DNA of 64,000 bases from Agrypnia vestita (lineage: Eukaryota > Arthropoda > Insecta > Trichoptera > Phryganeidae): contig JADDOH010023091.1 of assembly GCA_016648135.1 (NCBI GenBank), positions 1 through 64,000 of the forward strand, in the 5' to 3' direction. Positions 10,626-21,445 of this stretch are shown here, piece after piece. The notes below the pieces were generated by a model. It made no database searches. It saw only the letters and a list, made by a program, of their open reading frames with translations, and was not told where the DNA came from. The position numbers and the translations under genes were made by a program. Position 1 is the stretch's first letter; the number at the start of each line of letters is the position of its first letter.

Positions 10626-11601
10626 TACTTCAACGTTTCAAATGTAATCATTTATCAAGGGGCAGCATAGTTAAATAATTTAGTTACTGTCGTTCTATAA
10701 AAATATACGTATTTAAAATATATGCAACTAAAATGAATAAATTTTAATTTGACATCTTTCTACGTAAAAATATGATAAAAAATGCAAGAAAACCAAAGAG
10801 CAACGTGGTGAATTTTTCTCGCATTACCAGACGACCGCCTTAAACAGCTAAAGCACATACAATTGGCGCCTATTAGATTATTACAAAATCGTAACCACAA
10901 TTTTAAATGTCAATGGTGAAATTTCTTACTTTATTATTAATAATTAAATTTTTATTGTTATTATTGCAAAATGTCCACACAAGATCTAGCGGGGTGATTG
11001 CTCGAAGAACATTTTTTCCATCAATAATCCCGGATTTGACTTGATAATATACAATATACTGCATACAAGACAAAATTGACGCGTATAATTCGCTAATAAA
11101 CAAAGAAAAGCTCTCTCTCTCTCTCTGACTCTTCCATCATGCACAGCTGACCGCAATTCGGCCTCCGCCAATACCCATTTCAGATCAATCAACGCATTCA
11201 AATTAATCGACATTATTTGCAAATTCATATCGAAGAGAAAATATACATTGTTTGCCAATCAACTGTGTCATACATCAGCATACACAAAACCGTACATTGG
11301 AATACGCACGTTTCACATTACTGGAATGGAAAAATGATATAATTATTTTGAAAAATAGATCCTTAACCATGACCACAAAATGTTTTTTTTTTTAATGCTT
11401 TTGTGGTGTGGACAGCAGCCCCCCTCTCGCGGCATTCGGAGCAACCTCTGATCTTAGCTGGGACGCACACCAAAACGCGACACGGTTCGTCGTCGGTAGA
11501 TAAGAGTGGCGAAACGCGTTTCTAGATGCTTCCTACCACGCTACTCCCGGGGACCGGGAATTCTGTAAATTCGCAACTAACCGCGTCCGTAGTTAGTCTT
11601 A
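10626..11601. other. Gene-free stretch with a CT microsatellite
   Basis: A (CT)n run lies at about 11109-11127. A GC-rich patch at 11410-11580 ('gcggcattcggagcaacc', 'cgcgacacggttcgtcgtcg') has no recognised function. The remainder is AT-rich without supported features. Confidence 0.4.
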
Positions 11602-12363
11602 AGCCATGTATTCACTAGGGGACAAATTGTCCCTCAACAGCACGCGCGGCATAGAGTCTACGTGACGTTGCAACGTCGTGCACTGTTCCGCGACGTCGCG
11701 CACAACATAGCGCGGCATTTCTACGTGCCGTGGCAACGTTGCCATGCGCACGGTACCCGAGCGAGCTCACTGCAACATTCCGCGGACCGTCAGTACCACG
11801 TGGTCTGTTTACAAGTGAATACGCATGCGCTGTATCTGTCAAGATGACAATGCGGGGAAACGAAATCGTTCTTGAACTCATCGAGCTGTATTGATCGAAG
11901 ATCGCATAGAATGTCCGTCCTTCTTTCTCTTTGCAGTAAATAATTTCGCATTCTCCTCTTTTTTCTCCTCTTACTTTTCGATAAACCCATTAACATAAAC
12001 AGATACGCGGCTGTCATCATAACCTCATAGGGCGATATATTTCCGCGACGTCTGGAAAACAATAATTATTTGCAAAAAGGACCTTGTTTTTAATAATATT
12101 CAATTTACTACAGTAAAACCTCGTTAATTTGAAATTGCGACCCAAAAAAACATTTCGAATTGCGCGGAACCCCGTTTTCGCCAAATGAGATACCGCAGCT
12201 GTCATCGTAACCTCATCGGATGACATTTCCGCGACAAGATATGCGAGTCCCGGTGTGTACACGTCAAATGACCGCGTCATTGTCCCCGAAACATGAGCGT
12301 AGATGTTGATGCGACATGCCGAGTGGAATGTTTCGCGATTTGTCCCCTAGTGAATACATGGCT
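11602..12363. mobile_element. PIF/Harbinger-type element, copy 1
   Basis: Terminal repeats of about 26 bp start AGCCATGTATTCACTAGGGG and are followed inside by ACAAAT. TTA at 11599-11601 and again after 12363 is the 3-bp target duplication typical of PIF/Harbinger. The minus strand near 11980-11890 encodes the start of a Harbinger nuclease (MRNYLLQRERR, DILCDL), soon broken. The interior contains sequence resembling the end of a Penelope element (12057-12112, 'atttgcaaaaaggac'). A second copy is at 32815-33450. Confidence 0.8.
11890..11990 (-). pseudogene. Harbinger transposase N-terminal remnant
   Basis: The minus-strand frame reads KSKRRKKRRMRNYLLQRERR then TDILCDLRS. This matches the conserved N-terminal region of PIF/Harbinger nucleases (HARBI1 family), in which basic residues precede a W/R-x-YLL-x-R motif. 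After this the frame diverges into unrelated sequence. About 35 residues of a protein of roughly 350-400 remain. Confidence 0.6.
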
Positions 12364-12486
12364 TTATTTCCGCCACGTACGATTATTATCACCCACCTAA
12401 ATTAAATTTAAAAAATAAACGGCATACAATATGAGTAGGTACATTTCAACGCTCCATTTCTTATAGAAAATAACCTCTGTTACTTC

Positions 12487-12900
12487 TTCTTGTACCCTAT
12501 CCGTTTAACGTATGTTGGCTATCATCTCTTTATTACTACGCCCTGGAATAGCTAGCTCTACAGTAGACTGGCCAAACCACTGTCTCAGGGTTTTCAGCCA
12601 TGATGTTCTTCTTCCAGGGCCCCGACTTCCGGAAATCTTTCGCCGCATTGAGAGACAGGATCTCGTACTTCTCTGGATGTCCCGTCACACGACCGAGATA
12701 TTAAGGTTTTCAAATTTTTATTATTCTAATTACTTATTTTTCTTTATTCACCCGAACCATAACATCTTCATTCGTAACTGTCCATCCAGCTTATTTTGAG
12801 TATTATTCTGTGGATCCACACCTTGAATGCTTCAAATCGCTTTATAGATTCTTCGGCAAGTGTCCATGCATCTCCGTTAAAGTCTCGAGAAATCCAATTC
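12487..12900 (-). mobile_element. LINE with GAA-type tail, 3' fragment (minus strand)
   Basis: The reverse complement matches the end of the LINE at 61440-62285, sharing 'gttacgaatgaagatgttat', 'ccagagaagtacgagat' and 'actggccaaaccactgtctc' (plus strand). The tail is a GAAGAAG run seen on the plus strand as 'acttcttctt' at 12482-12491. Stops and shifts make it non-functional. Confidence 0.7.
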
Positions 12901-12914
12901 CAGGACCTGAGTAC

Positions 12915-13325
12915 ACCAGGATTCGAAAAAATCCGATTTTTATACTAAAAAGTAAAAAAATCGTATTTTTGGATATACATCCGATATATATCTAAAATTG
13001 GAGGTATATCCAAACATATTTTTTCCTTTTTTGCACACGTCGATTGATACAAATTCGAAACAATTAGGATTTTTTTAAATTTTATTTTGTAAATGAATTA
13101 TTATTTATTAAATAAATGAATTGCATACTGAAAAAAGCTAATATATGCAATTATAATATACAAGTTATAAACGTTGCTCTTTCTAATGTAGTTTTATGGG
13201 TGTTTAATTATTTGTGTGAAATAAAAAACGGATTATATGAAACAAATTAAACTAACACTTGACAATCTGTCTTTTTAAAATACAACTAGCGCCATCTATT
13301 AACAACCGCAGAAAGTTTTTTCATC
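12915..13325 (-). repeat. Dispersed repeat E, copy 2 (inverted, single unit)
   Basis: It matches 6557-7208 in reverse orientation, from 'attcgaaaaaatccgattt' through 'aaaaaagctaatatatgcaa' to 'ctagcgccatctatt'. Only one minisatellite unit is present, next to the junction at about 13320. Confidence 0.6.
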
Positions 13326-13359
13326 CCTTCCTTCATCATTTCCTTTAATAAAAAAAACT

Positions 13360-13573
13360 AATGAATTTTTCGTAATCGATATGAGTTACTGTAATGAGAG
13401 TCCAACGTTTTACAAAAAATAAGTCAGAAATATTGAAAAAAAAAATGCAATCTTTGATGTTGCATATCTCCATAACTATTGATATAAGGTCATAAAAGCT
13501 TGAACATTTTCGACTCATAATCAAGGCAGGAATATAGTCCCGCGAGGTTATTAATGTTTTACAAATAACCCTG
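13360..13573 (-). mobile_element. CAGGGTTATT MITE, half copy
   Basis: It shares 'atgaatttttcgtaat.gata', 'ccaacgttttacaaaaaata' and 'aatattgaaaaaaaaa' with the middle of the complete MITE at 39710-40103. It runs to the same end 'aataaccctg' with TA following. The other arm is missing. Confidence 0.72.
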
Positions 13574-14435
13574 TATATGAGTGCATATTATACTCTAATT
13601 AAAAAACTATATTCATAAGTTTTTAACCTATCTAAAACTTTACAGAGAGATTTATTTCAAATGAACATGTTTCGTTCCTGTATTATGTCCTCTGGCATTT
13701 CACCAAAGGTGCACTGCAAATCACAGCTTTTTGGGATTATATTTTTCCCGAATGACTTCGCTCTACCTCATTCCTTTGTTTCGTGTTGTTGCATAATTAC
13801 GTTGATTTGCATAATTTCTGCCAATTATTTCCACTAAGGATTTTCAAAAGAAATAACTACCGTAGCGTTGAAACATATTATCTGTTGTCTTCGTCATTTT
13901 GTTTTCGCGCCTTATTCCAGCAATTTCCCTCCATTATGAGATGTAAGATCTCATAATGTGATCCACAAATGTGATACAAATTTCTCAGATGTACGGAGAT
14001 AATGAGGCTTTAGTTCTAAATTCGGAGCAAAGTATAAATTACAATTTCGGAGCTTAAAAGCTCGAGGCGCCGCACGCCGTTGCTACTGAATGTTCGGAAA
14101 TACATCAGCTAATTTGGCACTTACTAATATTATAAATGTCCAAATCAAATTGATAAAAATTTTACATTCTATAATAAATGAAACTCAGTATCAGCGTAAC
14201 CTAAGTTGCTTTATTACCGAGAAGTATAAGAAATCTAATATTAAGGGCAGCCTCCCTTTGCGCATTTCATCGAAGAGTAAGTTTGACATTTATTTACGTT
14301 TGCTTACTTTGATTATTTCAATTGACTATTTTTAATTGAGAAATATTCCCGATAACGTCCACAAACCTCCTCTTTCCTTACATCCCTCGCCTCCTTACTA
14401 GAAGATGACGTCACCCAACAGTTACATTTAACCCT
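13574..14435. other. Gene-free stretch
   Basis: An 81-codon open frame at 14090-14335 has low-complexity I/K/N-rich composition and no family resemblance that I can name, so it is not called. A short inverted 'attatgagat...atctcataatg' lies near 13933-13959. Confidence 0.35.
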
Positions 14436-14713
14436 ACTGTTACCACCCGGGTACCAGGGTACCCATTTTCGATTTCAAGTTTAAATATTTTTATTCATAA
14501 ACGCCATCATCCGTATAGATCTCCATGATTTTAATTATTTAAAAGGGAGGGAAATAAAGGCAGAACGGACATTGCTATGAGAAGTAGTGACCTTCCAAAA
14601 AGTCACCACTGTCTAAATATCAATTTGTGAGATACAAAACAACGTCCATCCAAGTTGAGTACCCGGGTACCTTGTGTAGCAACCAGTGTGAGAAAAACCG
14701 GGTAGTAACATAA
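14436..14713. mobile_element. Possible small TIR element (TGTTACYACCCGG ends)
   Basis: The left end TGTTACCACCCGGGTACC and the right end, read in reverse as TGTTACTACCCGG, form a 13-bp inverted repeat. 'tacccgggtacc' recurs inside the right end. There is no coding sequence and no clear target duplication. Confidence 0.35.
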
Positions 14714-15352
14714 CGGCTAATAAAGTTGTCATCTATGTACCTACAACAGATAGTAATCGACAAACCGCTATTTTAACTGGTTACCAATCATCCACACAAT
14801 CAGGTACAAATATCAAATAACGGTTAGTGTGTCACCGGTTAAAAAAGTCACTAAAGAAGAAGATTTTTGATTGGGAATAATTCTCAATAATCATCACCAA
14901 ACCCCCCTCTCCACCACTACCAAAATGGCGCCCAACATTATTTTTAACATAGTTGTCATTCACACCAGTTGACGAGAGGGATTGTGCCTTTCGAAACTAC
15001 AGACGAAATAAAAATATTACCCAATCTATATGTGTAATAAAAAGTTTGGTTATTTTTCTATTGTTGCACGAGCTTGCTCAGTGCAGCCAATCATTTCAAC
15101 CGAATAATGCCATCTATACGTCAAGCGTGTGTATTGTAGTTTATTGAAATATTCTGTCCGTGTTAAGAGTTGTACGCGAATAAATTAACTGTAATAAAAC
15201 ACAATGTCAGTTCACTCCTATCAATTTTAATTGAGCACCACAATCCGAACAAGTAAATCTTGTGTTACGAGGTAAAAAAAACACGTCTCAATTGTTCCAT
15301 TGTCTCACGCACTCGTCAAGGTTTTTCCCGACGGTGTTTACATTTCCTTTAA
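14714..15352. other. Gene-free stretch with a diverged palindromic repeat
   Basis: The segment 14767-14862 shares the 'ttttaac.ggttac' and 'caccggttaaaa' organisation of the repeat at 16461-16604. The remainder has no supported feature. Confidence 0.35.
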
Positions 15353-16197
15353 GGGGGAATATCTACCCAGACATTTCGAAAAAATCATTTTCTTAAAGCT
15401 TGAAGTCTTAAGAATGTCTGGTGAAAATTTCAAGCAAAAATTTAAAAAAATAACAAAGTTATAGCTGATAATAGTGGCATCTCTTTGTCGATTATGCGGC
15501 GTGCTACACGGCGTGCCAGTCGGGCTCTTTCATAATAGAAACGTAAGACCTGTTTCTACTATGTTTGTGAAGAGTGCTCGATGATATGGGAATTGCAAAG
15601 CAAGTTGGAGGACTTATATTATGGACATGAAATCGATCATTTTTAAGATATTTCGCTACTTATCATTGCTCAATTTTCAAACGCGTTTTACTAGAAACCA
15701 TGTTTTGAAAATCGGTAACCAAAATATCTCGGCAACCACTGAACCGATCAACTTGAAATTTCTAGTAGTTATTTTATACATAATTATCTAGTCGTTGTCG
15801 TAGGATTTATTTAAGTGACTTAGTTTTTTTATCGGCATAATAAACCCGAATTTTTCCCTAAAAAACGCTATTTTGTCAAAAATCTATATTTTCGAAAACC
15901 CCTGGTCAAAGACTAAATAGTAGTGTCAATTTTGATAAAGTTTTTTTATATTTTTTTATTCTGATGATTAAAGATGAAATGGGAGTGGTCACCGCGGAGG
16001 GCCATTTTTTGGCAGTCGACAAAACCCAAGAATTTCGCGCCAATGTTGAATATTTTTTTATAATTTTTTTTTAAAATATTATTAAAAGTATGTACGTTCG
16101 TGTAAAAATAATACCAATACCCTAATTCATACAGGTTTTCTTTAAAAAAAAATCACAAAAATTGCCTTTTTTCGCGCTTCGTGGGTAGCTATTGCCC
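15353..16197. mobile_element. Possible TTAA-flanked element
   Basis: TTAA at 15349-15352 is followed by GGGGGAATA, and CTATTGCCC is followed by TTAA at 16198-16201. The ends are weakly inverted (GGG..AATA). TTAA duplication is the piggyBac hallmark, but known piggyBac ends usually begin CCC in this orientation and the repeat is very short. The interior is AT-rich and non-coding. Confidence 0.28.
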
Positions 16198-16460
16198 TTA
16201 ACCACCATCAGTGAAGCCTTTAATTGTTGCGGGGAACTTCGCGCACCCTCGCTGTGCGCGCCCGCAGCCGCTTGCGATCGCAATAATCTGCGCACAATTT
16301 TTACGCTGGTCTTTGCCCAAACTCGCCGCCATCTTGAAATGGCGCCACTTGATATTTTCAAACTAAAACCGGTTCTCCCTTCCGCCGGTACTCTGCCGGG
16401 CGGCGCTGGGCGCTCGACGTGTTGACAGCCGAACGGTGATTCGCGCAATAGGGTTTTTCT

Positions 16461-16604
16461 TAGTGATGGTCTAAATTGTTATTTTAACCGGTTACACAAT
16501 AACCGTTATCTGAGATTCGTATCGATGATTTACGAGATCGTTGAAATAATTCTCAAATAACGGTTACAAGTAACCGGTTAAAACAACGGTTTTGACTACC
16601 ACTA
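16461..16604. mobile_element. Palindromic MITE (TAGTGATGG / CCACTA ends)
   Basis: The 144-bp sequence starts 'tagtgatggt' and ends 'accacta'. The arms contain 'ttttaaccggttac' and 'gtaaccggttaaaa' plus an inner 'aataaccgttat' / 'aaataacggtta' pair. A 54-bp relative lies at 4891-4944. Confidence 0.6.
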
Positions 16605-17280
16605 GTTTTTCTTGAGTGGTTTCAATGTTTCATTATTTTAGTATCTTGTAGTCCATGTGCATGGAAGGTTTCTTGGCAAAGGTGAAAATGTATTGATTGC
16701 GTTATTCTACACTGTGTACAAAATACACGCAGCAATGAATCAGAGCTCGATTCGCGCCCAACTGTTACCTCGTCACTATAGCATAGCACTATAGTGACGA
16801 GGTCTATAGCATAGCTATAGTGACGAGGTAACAGGTCACTATTGGTTTGCGTTGATTGGTACGACAGATGGTCTTGCGGCAGATCAATATATGTTGAATA
16901 ATGTTATCACCCAATTTAATATGATCGTCAAAATGAAAAATATGGTTTAATTCTAATGCTGGCTCTGTTACTATTACAAAAATAGCATTTAATTGGAAAT
17001 GCAATATGTAAGATCTGTAAGAAGTGTCTTTGGCGGAGCGTGTAGCGGCTAGGAGGTGCGTCCCCAGGTGGCGGATAGGGGAAAGCTCGCCAGATATGGA
17101 GGGTAGGAGGGAAATAAAATACCTCTCTGGTCTGACGCATAAAGGACGGCTACAGATAGCGTCTGTTCCCTATGTTAAGGGCGGCTGATTACAAAACTCA
17201 CCAACCCGCAACTGGCAAGCTTGGTGTTTTAATGCCAAACCCCTTCCAAATGAAATGAACCCGAATTCCAAAACAAGGAT
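16605..17280. other. Gene-free stretch with a compact triple hairpin
   Basis: At 16765-16833 the word 'cctcgtcactatag' and its reverse complement 'ctatagtgacgagg' occur three times around 'catag' spacers, closing with 'gttacc' and 'ggtaac'. The rest shows no supported feature. Confidence 0.5.
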
Positions 17281-17345
17281 GGAAGGGGGTGGAAGAGGCC
17301 TATATCCAGCAGTGGAGAGATGAAGATGAAGATGAAGGAAATATA
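17281..17345 (+). mobile_element. LINE 3' terminus with lepidopteran-type signature
   Basis: 'ggaagaggcctatatccagc' then 'agtgg' is followed by a (GATGAA)n-type tail. This end motif (GGAGGCCTATGTCCAGCAGTGG in usual form) is familiar from LINE 3' ends in moth and butterfly genomes. The upstream protein part is not readable. Confidence 0.55.
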
Positions 17346-17869
17346 CGTACATACAACTAAGGTACACATATTTCTGATATTTTTATATTTCAAGGCCCTG
17401 TTCAAGGAACTGTAAATGCAGTATTTAATCAAACACGAAAGTGCAATATATGACCTACCATTAATATCGAAAATTCTAAAGTTGAATCAAATGACACGCC
17501 CTTACGTGCGTGAATCTAAGACGGCAGTGATGACGAAGGCATGGCCCAGGAGGTCTGCGGCCGGGCCCTGCTCGCCGAAGCCCAATTAACGATTTGTGAT
17601 TCCGAGAACAGCTCGCCGGCGCCGCCATGTTGCGGCGAATTTCGACCCTGCCTACATTTTTCGAAGACCTTCAAAACACGGAGAGCGGACAGCAGATGGC
17701 GCGACAAGACCGCATAGAAAAATCTACAGATCACTCCACGGCGCGCGGTAGGGACGCGCAACCTTTCAGGGGGAGGTGTGTTTTCGTGATGACGCGACGG
17801 TCTGAAATTATTCAAAGGTCGGAATATTAATTCATTATTAATTTTCTTACAAACAAATTTCACTTTTAT
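17346..17869. other. Gene-free stretch with GC-rich patch
   Basis: 17530-17790 is GC-rich with open frames on both strands. Neither shows a domain or codon pattern that I recognise, and both end in AT-rich sequence. Not called as coding. Confidence 0.35.
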
Positions 17870-18560
17870 TTTTTCCTTAGTATTTCCTTAGTACGAATTC
17901 TAGATAATGGAGTATACTTTATAGGTAAAAAAAAAACGTATAAATATTTATCATAACTTTGCGCCGCCTAGGACACTAAAAAAGATTTTTTTAACCGCAG
18001 CCTGTCGATTAATGCTTATATTTTCTTCTTCTTCTTCTTCATGTGCCTTGTAGGGTCCCCCCGACGTCGGCGATCATCTGGGAGAAAGTTTCCCTGTCCA
18101 AGGCAGTGCGGAACAGCTCTTCCACGCTTCTTATTCCGGTCCACTCTCGGATGTTTCGAAGCCAGGAATGCCGCCTCCTTCCGACCCCTTCATGACGAGC
18201 TGAAGGATGGAGTATTTTTCGCCTCTCATTATACGACCAAAATATGAAATTTTACGGAGCATTACTATGTTGAGTAACTGTCTCTTTGTATTTGCTCTAC
18301 GTAAATCTTCAACATTACTAGTCATGTCAGTCCAAGATATCCTTAACATTTTACGATGTATCCACATTTCGAGCGCCTCTAGGCGATTTAGAGTAGTCAC
18401 CTTCAGCGTCCATGCTTAATTAATTTTCTTAATTATTGTAAAAAATGTTCAGTTTATTTCTTTTATATAAGAACAAAAGTTCTATCTAAGTTATTGCACT
18501 AAAAAAATGCAGTCTAGAATATACATTCTGATATAAATGAATAATAATAACCCACATTTT
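17870..18560 (+). repeat. Dispersed repeat C, interrupted by a LINE
   Basis: The outer parts match 55980-56160 and 58560-58850 in order: 'attctagataatg', 'tttatacgtataaa'-like sequence, 'ccgcagcctgt', then 'cttaattattgta.aaatgttcag', 'tctatctaagttat' and 'tacattctgatat'. A LINE at 18026-18415 separates the halves. In the 58.7-kb copy the halves are continuous, so that copy is an empty site. Confidence 0.65.
18026..18415 (-). mobile_element. LINE with GAA-type tail, 3' fragment
   Basis: The minus strand reads LNRLEALEMWIHRKMLRISW then DMTSNVEDLRR and FGRIMRGEKYSILQL, the C-terminal LINE region shared with the copy at 61440-62285. The (GAA)n tail shows as 'ttcttcttcttcttc' at 18026-18040. The frame shifts after the glycine-rich stretch. 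The insertion point in repeat C shows a possible 'atgctta' duplication. Confidence 0.75.
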
Positions 18561-18744
18561 CTTTAAAAAAAAACGCCGAAATATGCATTTGCAGTGAATG
18601 TCCAGCCTTAATGATGTAATATGCCATAATTACATCGACTCTTCTGCATGCCTATACAAGATACCTTTTTTGTTTGTATCGATTCGTACACTAAGAAATT
18701 TCCTTACCTTCAATCTACTGATTTACAATTCACAACTAACGGTA

Positions 18745-18887
18745 CAGTTGCCGGCAAACTTCTTGAAATTCATTGGCGTAGTGGGGGAATGCGCAGAAGA
18801 CGAAATTTGGGTCTAGTTGGTGGAAAGGTAGATGCGCAAACTTCCCCCCACTACGCCGTAGAATTTCAAGATGTTTGTCGGCTACTG
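18745..18887. mobile_element. CAGTTGCC MITE, copy 2
   Basis: The 143-bp element has ends CAGTTGCCGGCAAAC and GTTTGTCGGCTACTG, with TA at 18743-18744 and 18888-18889. The internal sequence ('gaatgcgcagaagacgaaat', 'gatgcgcaaacttcccccca') matches copies 1 and 3. Confidence 0.9.
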
Positions 18888-19093
18888 TAACATGACATTT
18901 TGTAACCTTCTGTGTTGTAAAACGTGTCGTAATTATTACTAAATTAATTAATTTAAGGTATTAGAATAATTTTCTTGGATTTAGTCATTTTGTATTACCT
19001 ACCTATCTATGTTAAAACGTAGATAAAATAAATTGTTAACAATGTTTTAGAACACAAGTACTGAATGTTGTCCATAAAGGGATAACTAAAATT

Positions 19094-19440
19094 AAGATAA
19101 ATTATACAAGACTCACAGAGACGAGGCTATCGGGAAACGTGTATGGAAGTCTTTATGGGGTGGTTCAGGGCTTATGACCTGATGAGGTAGCTTAAGTGAT
19201 CAATTTACACAATGCAACCTTCACAATTCCACCGAAAGTACATTCACAAGTTATCAAAATTTTTAAAGTTGTATATGCATATGTTATAAATCAGTTTCTT
19301 TCATATATTCGAATGGACTATGATTACGAACGTCGAAATGTACGTACACCACTATAAAAAGTGGGCCACCCTATAAAAACTAGCATACACGTTTCCCATA
19401 TACGTAGCTTCGTCTCTGTGAGATTTGTATAATTCATCTT
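19094..19440. mobile_element. CACAGAGAC-family TIR element
   Basis: The left end 'aagataaattatacaa' then 'ctcacagagacgaggcta' and the right end (reverse read 'aagatgaattatacaaatct' then 'cacagagacgaagcta') give inverted repeats of about 50 bp, continuing into 'gggaaacgtgtatg'. The interior carries 'agtctttatgggg' and 'cttaagtgatca' like the other copies. At 347 bp it is the most compact complete copy in the window. Confidence 0.75.
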
Positions 19441-19490
19441 TTTTTTTTTTTTTATAATGCAAAAACTCGATGCTTTACGTACTTAATGCC

Positions 19491-19662
19491 TTTTTTTTAC
19501 ACTTCAACAGGCCTGGAGGCCCAATTACAGAAGCGAAATACACCACAAAACACCCAGGCTTGAGAAAATCACATAGATTAAATTGTGACCTCACCAGGGA
19601 GCGAACCCGGAACCCTCGGTTTGGGAAGCCAGTGTCGTACCCACAGCGCTACGAGGGCCGCC
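19491..19662 (-). mobile_element. tRNA-derived SINE, second family
   Basis: Read on the minus strand, the head 'cggccctcgtagcgctgtgg' with 'gggttcgctcc' near 19598-19607 resembles Pol III A and B boxes. The body ends in an A-run (plus strand T8 at 19491-19498). The sequence differs from the SINE at 8.9/10.3 kb. Confidence 0.7.
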
Positions 19663-20015
19663 TATCTTAAAAAATAATTGTGTTCGCGTTTTAACATTTT
19701 TTAAATCGTCACGAATCTGTATCGCCGAGGGTTGGCCGACACTGCCGAGAAGCCTTGAGGCCCGACGCTTGCAACATTTCCCCTTATGCAACTTTACGGA
19801 ATCACCACTCGAAGAATGCGCTGCTCAGCTGAGCTCGCAGGAAGCGCTTGCTACAAGTCTCGACCGCGATGATGATGATCTATTATTCACGCCGCTGACG
19901 TCCGCTTATTGAATTACTAAATGAAATACGATTCGCGACGCGAAGTTAACACGTTCATATTTTTTACCTGTGAACTAGGATGATGCAATTATAAACAACG
20001 AATGCTTAGGAACAA
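19663..20015. other. Gene-free stretch
   Basis: Moderately GC-rich sequence with 'gatgatgatgat' at 19868-19879. No recognised feature. Confidence 0.35.
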
Positions 20016-20685
20016 GTGAACGAGTTTGTGTATTTGGGAAGTATGTTTAGTAGAGACGGCAAGGCTGAGAATGATATCGAAAGGAGAGTAACTGCGGGAA
20101 ACAAAGTTAATGGTGCACTAAATGCAATTATGGCCAATAAGAATCTGTCAAAAGAAGCAAGACTAGCGGTACATAATGGCGTTCTAGTGCCAACCCTTAT
20201 GTATGGAAGTGAAGCCCGGAATTGGCAAAAGAGGAATGAAAGTAGACTGAATGCGGTGGAAATGCGGTCACTAAGACGCTTGTGTGGAAAATCTTTGGTC
20301 GATAGAGTGAGGAATGAACAAATTAGAAGTGAATGCAATGCTAGCTGTAGTGTGGTAGATAGAATAAAGAAAGGAGTGCTGAGATGGTTTGGTCATGTGG
20401 AACGTATGAACGAGGAAAGGATGGTTAAGAAAATATATGAGGCGAATGTTGAAGGCAACAGGAATAGAGGGCGTCCGCGAAAGACCTGGCACGATCAGGT
20501 ACTACAAGTATTTGAGGATGGCCCTGTTAAAAGCCGCAACAACCGTAGAACGTGTATGAGAAGATGTATGAATGTGGCCGAAGCAAAAGTGGTGTGCCAG
20601 GATAGAAGAGTGTGGCGTTCAATCCTCTCTGCCTACCCCTGCAGGGAAACGGCGTGATGGTTAGTTAGTTAGTTAGTTAGTTAAC
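20016..20685 (+). mobile_element. LINE with TTAG tail, longest copy
   Basis: An uninterrupted frame of 213 codons (20016-20657) covers the region after the reverse transcriptase domain. It reads EFVYLGSMFSRDG, then LMYGSEARNW, the GRPRKTWHDQ motif and a C-terminal SILSAYPCRETA. The TGA is followed by GG and a (TTAG)n run (20660-20685), a microsatellite 3' tail typical of target-primed insertion. Three other truncated copies lie at 27.9, 49.7 and 56.3 kb. The polymerase core and endonuclease are missing, so the copy cannot move itself. Confidence 0.85.
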
Positions 20686-21413
20686 TAGGATGAACCAAAC
20701 TTTGAGTATTGTATATACCAGGGGCCTGCAGCGAGAACAAGCAGCATGATTCTTTTCTAAGCATATATTTTGAAAAGAAACCGAAATAAGAGATATATCT
20801 CGAAATATTCGTACCACAATAATTAACATATTATTCCGATTTTACTATTTCATAATATTCTGCCAGATAATTTTTTTACAAATATATGGTTTCTAGAATA
20901 CAACATTTAGTCAATAAATACGCCGAAATAGATATTTGGAATGCTACCTTGCGCAGTTACAAAAAGGTTCTAAGTAGCATTTTTGTTAATAGCAGGGTTA
21001 ATGCAGAAATATAACATACACGCGCGTAAATATATATTTTTTGGTTCACTCGCCTTTTAATATATATAATTATTATTTCTAAAAATATTTTTACTCTATA
21101 TTATCTTCATTGAATTAATATTTATTCTTCTATAATTTATTATATTGCCTATTGAATCGTCTATTATATAAAATTACTATTTCTAAATTTAATTTCATTG
21201 ATACATATTGTGTATAATTATTTTTTATATTTCTAATTTCATCGAATTACTATTATTGTTTTACTGTCTCCTTCAATTCTACATTTATATTGTTCTTGAT
21301 TATGTTTCAAAATAATTGATTTTCACATTTGTATTTTTTTTTCAACATATTATTCCTACTGTGTATTGTTTATCAACTTTGTACAAATTATAAAGTAAAA
21401 GGCTTTAGAGCCG

Positions 21414-21445
<32 letters not shown>

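Noticed and set aside
18598..18890. Open frames across 18.6-18.9 kb
   Set aside because: They run through a CAGTTGCC MITE that also yields similar frames at its other copies; not a gene.
20660..20685. (TTAG)n run as telomeric sequence
   Set aside because: Insect telomeres are normally TTAGG. This run directly follows a LINE stop codon and recurs at other LINE ends, so it is a LINE tail.
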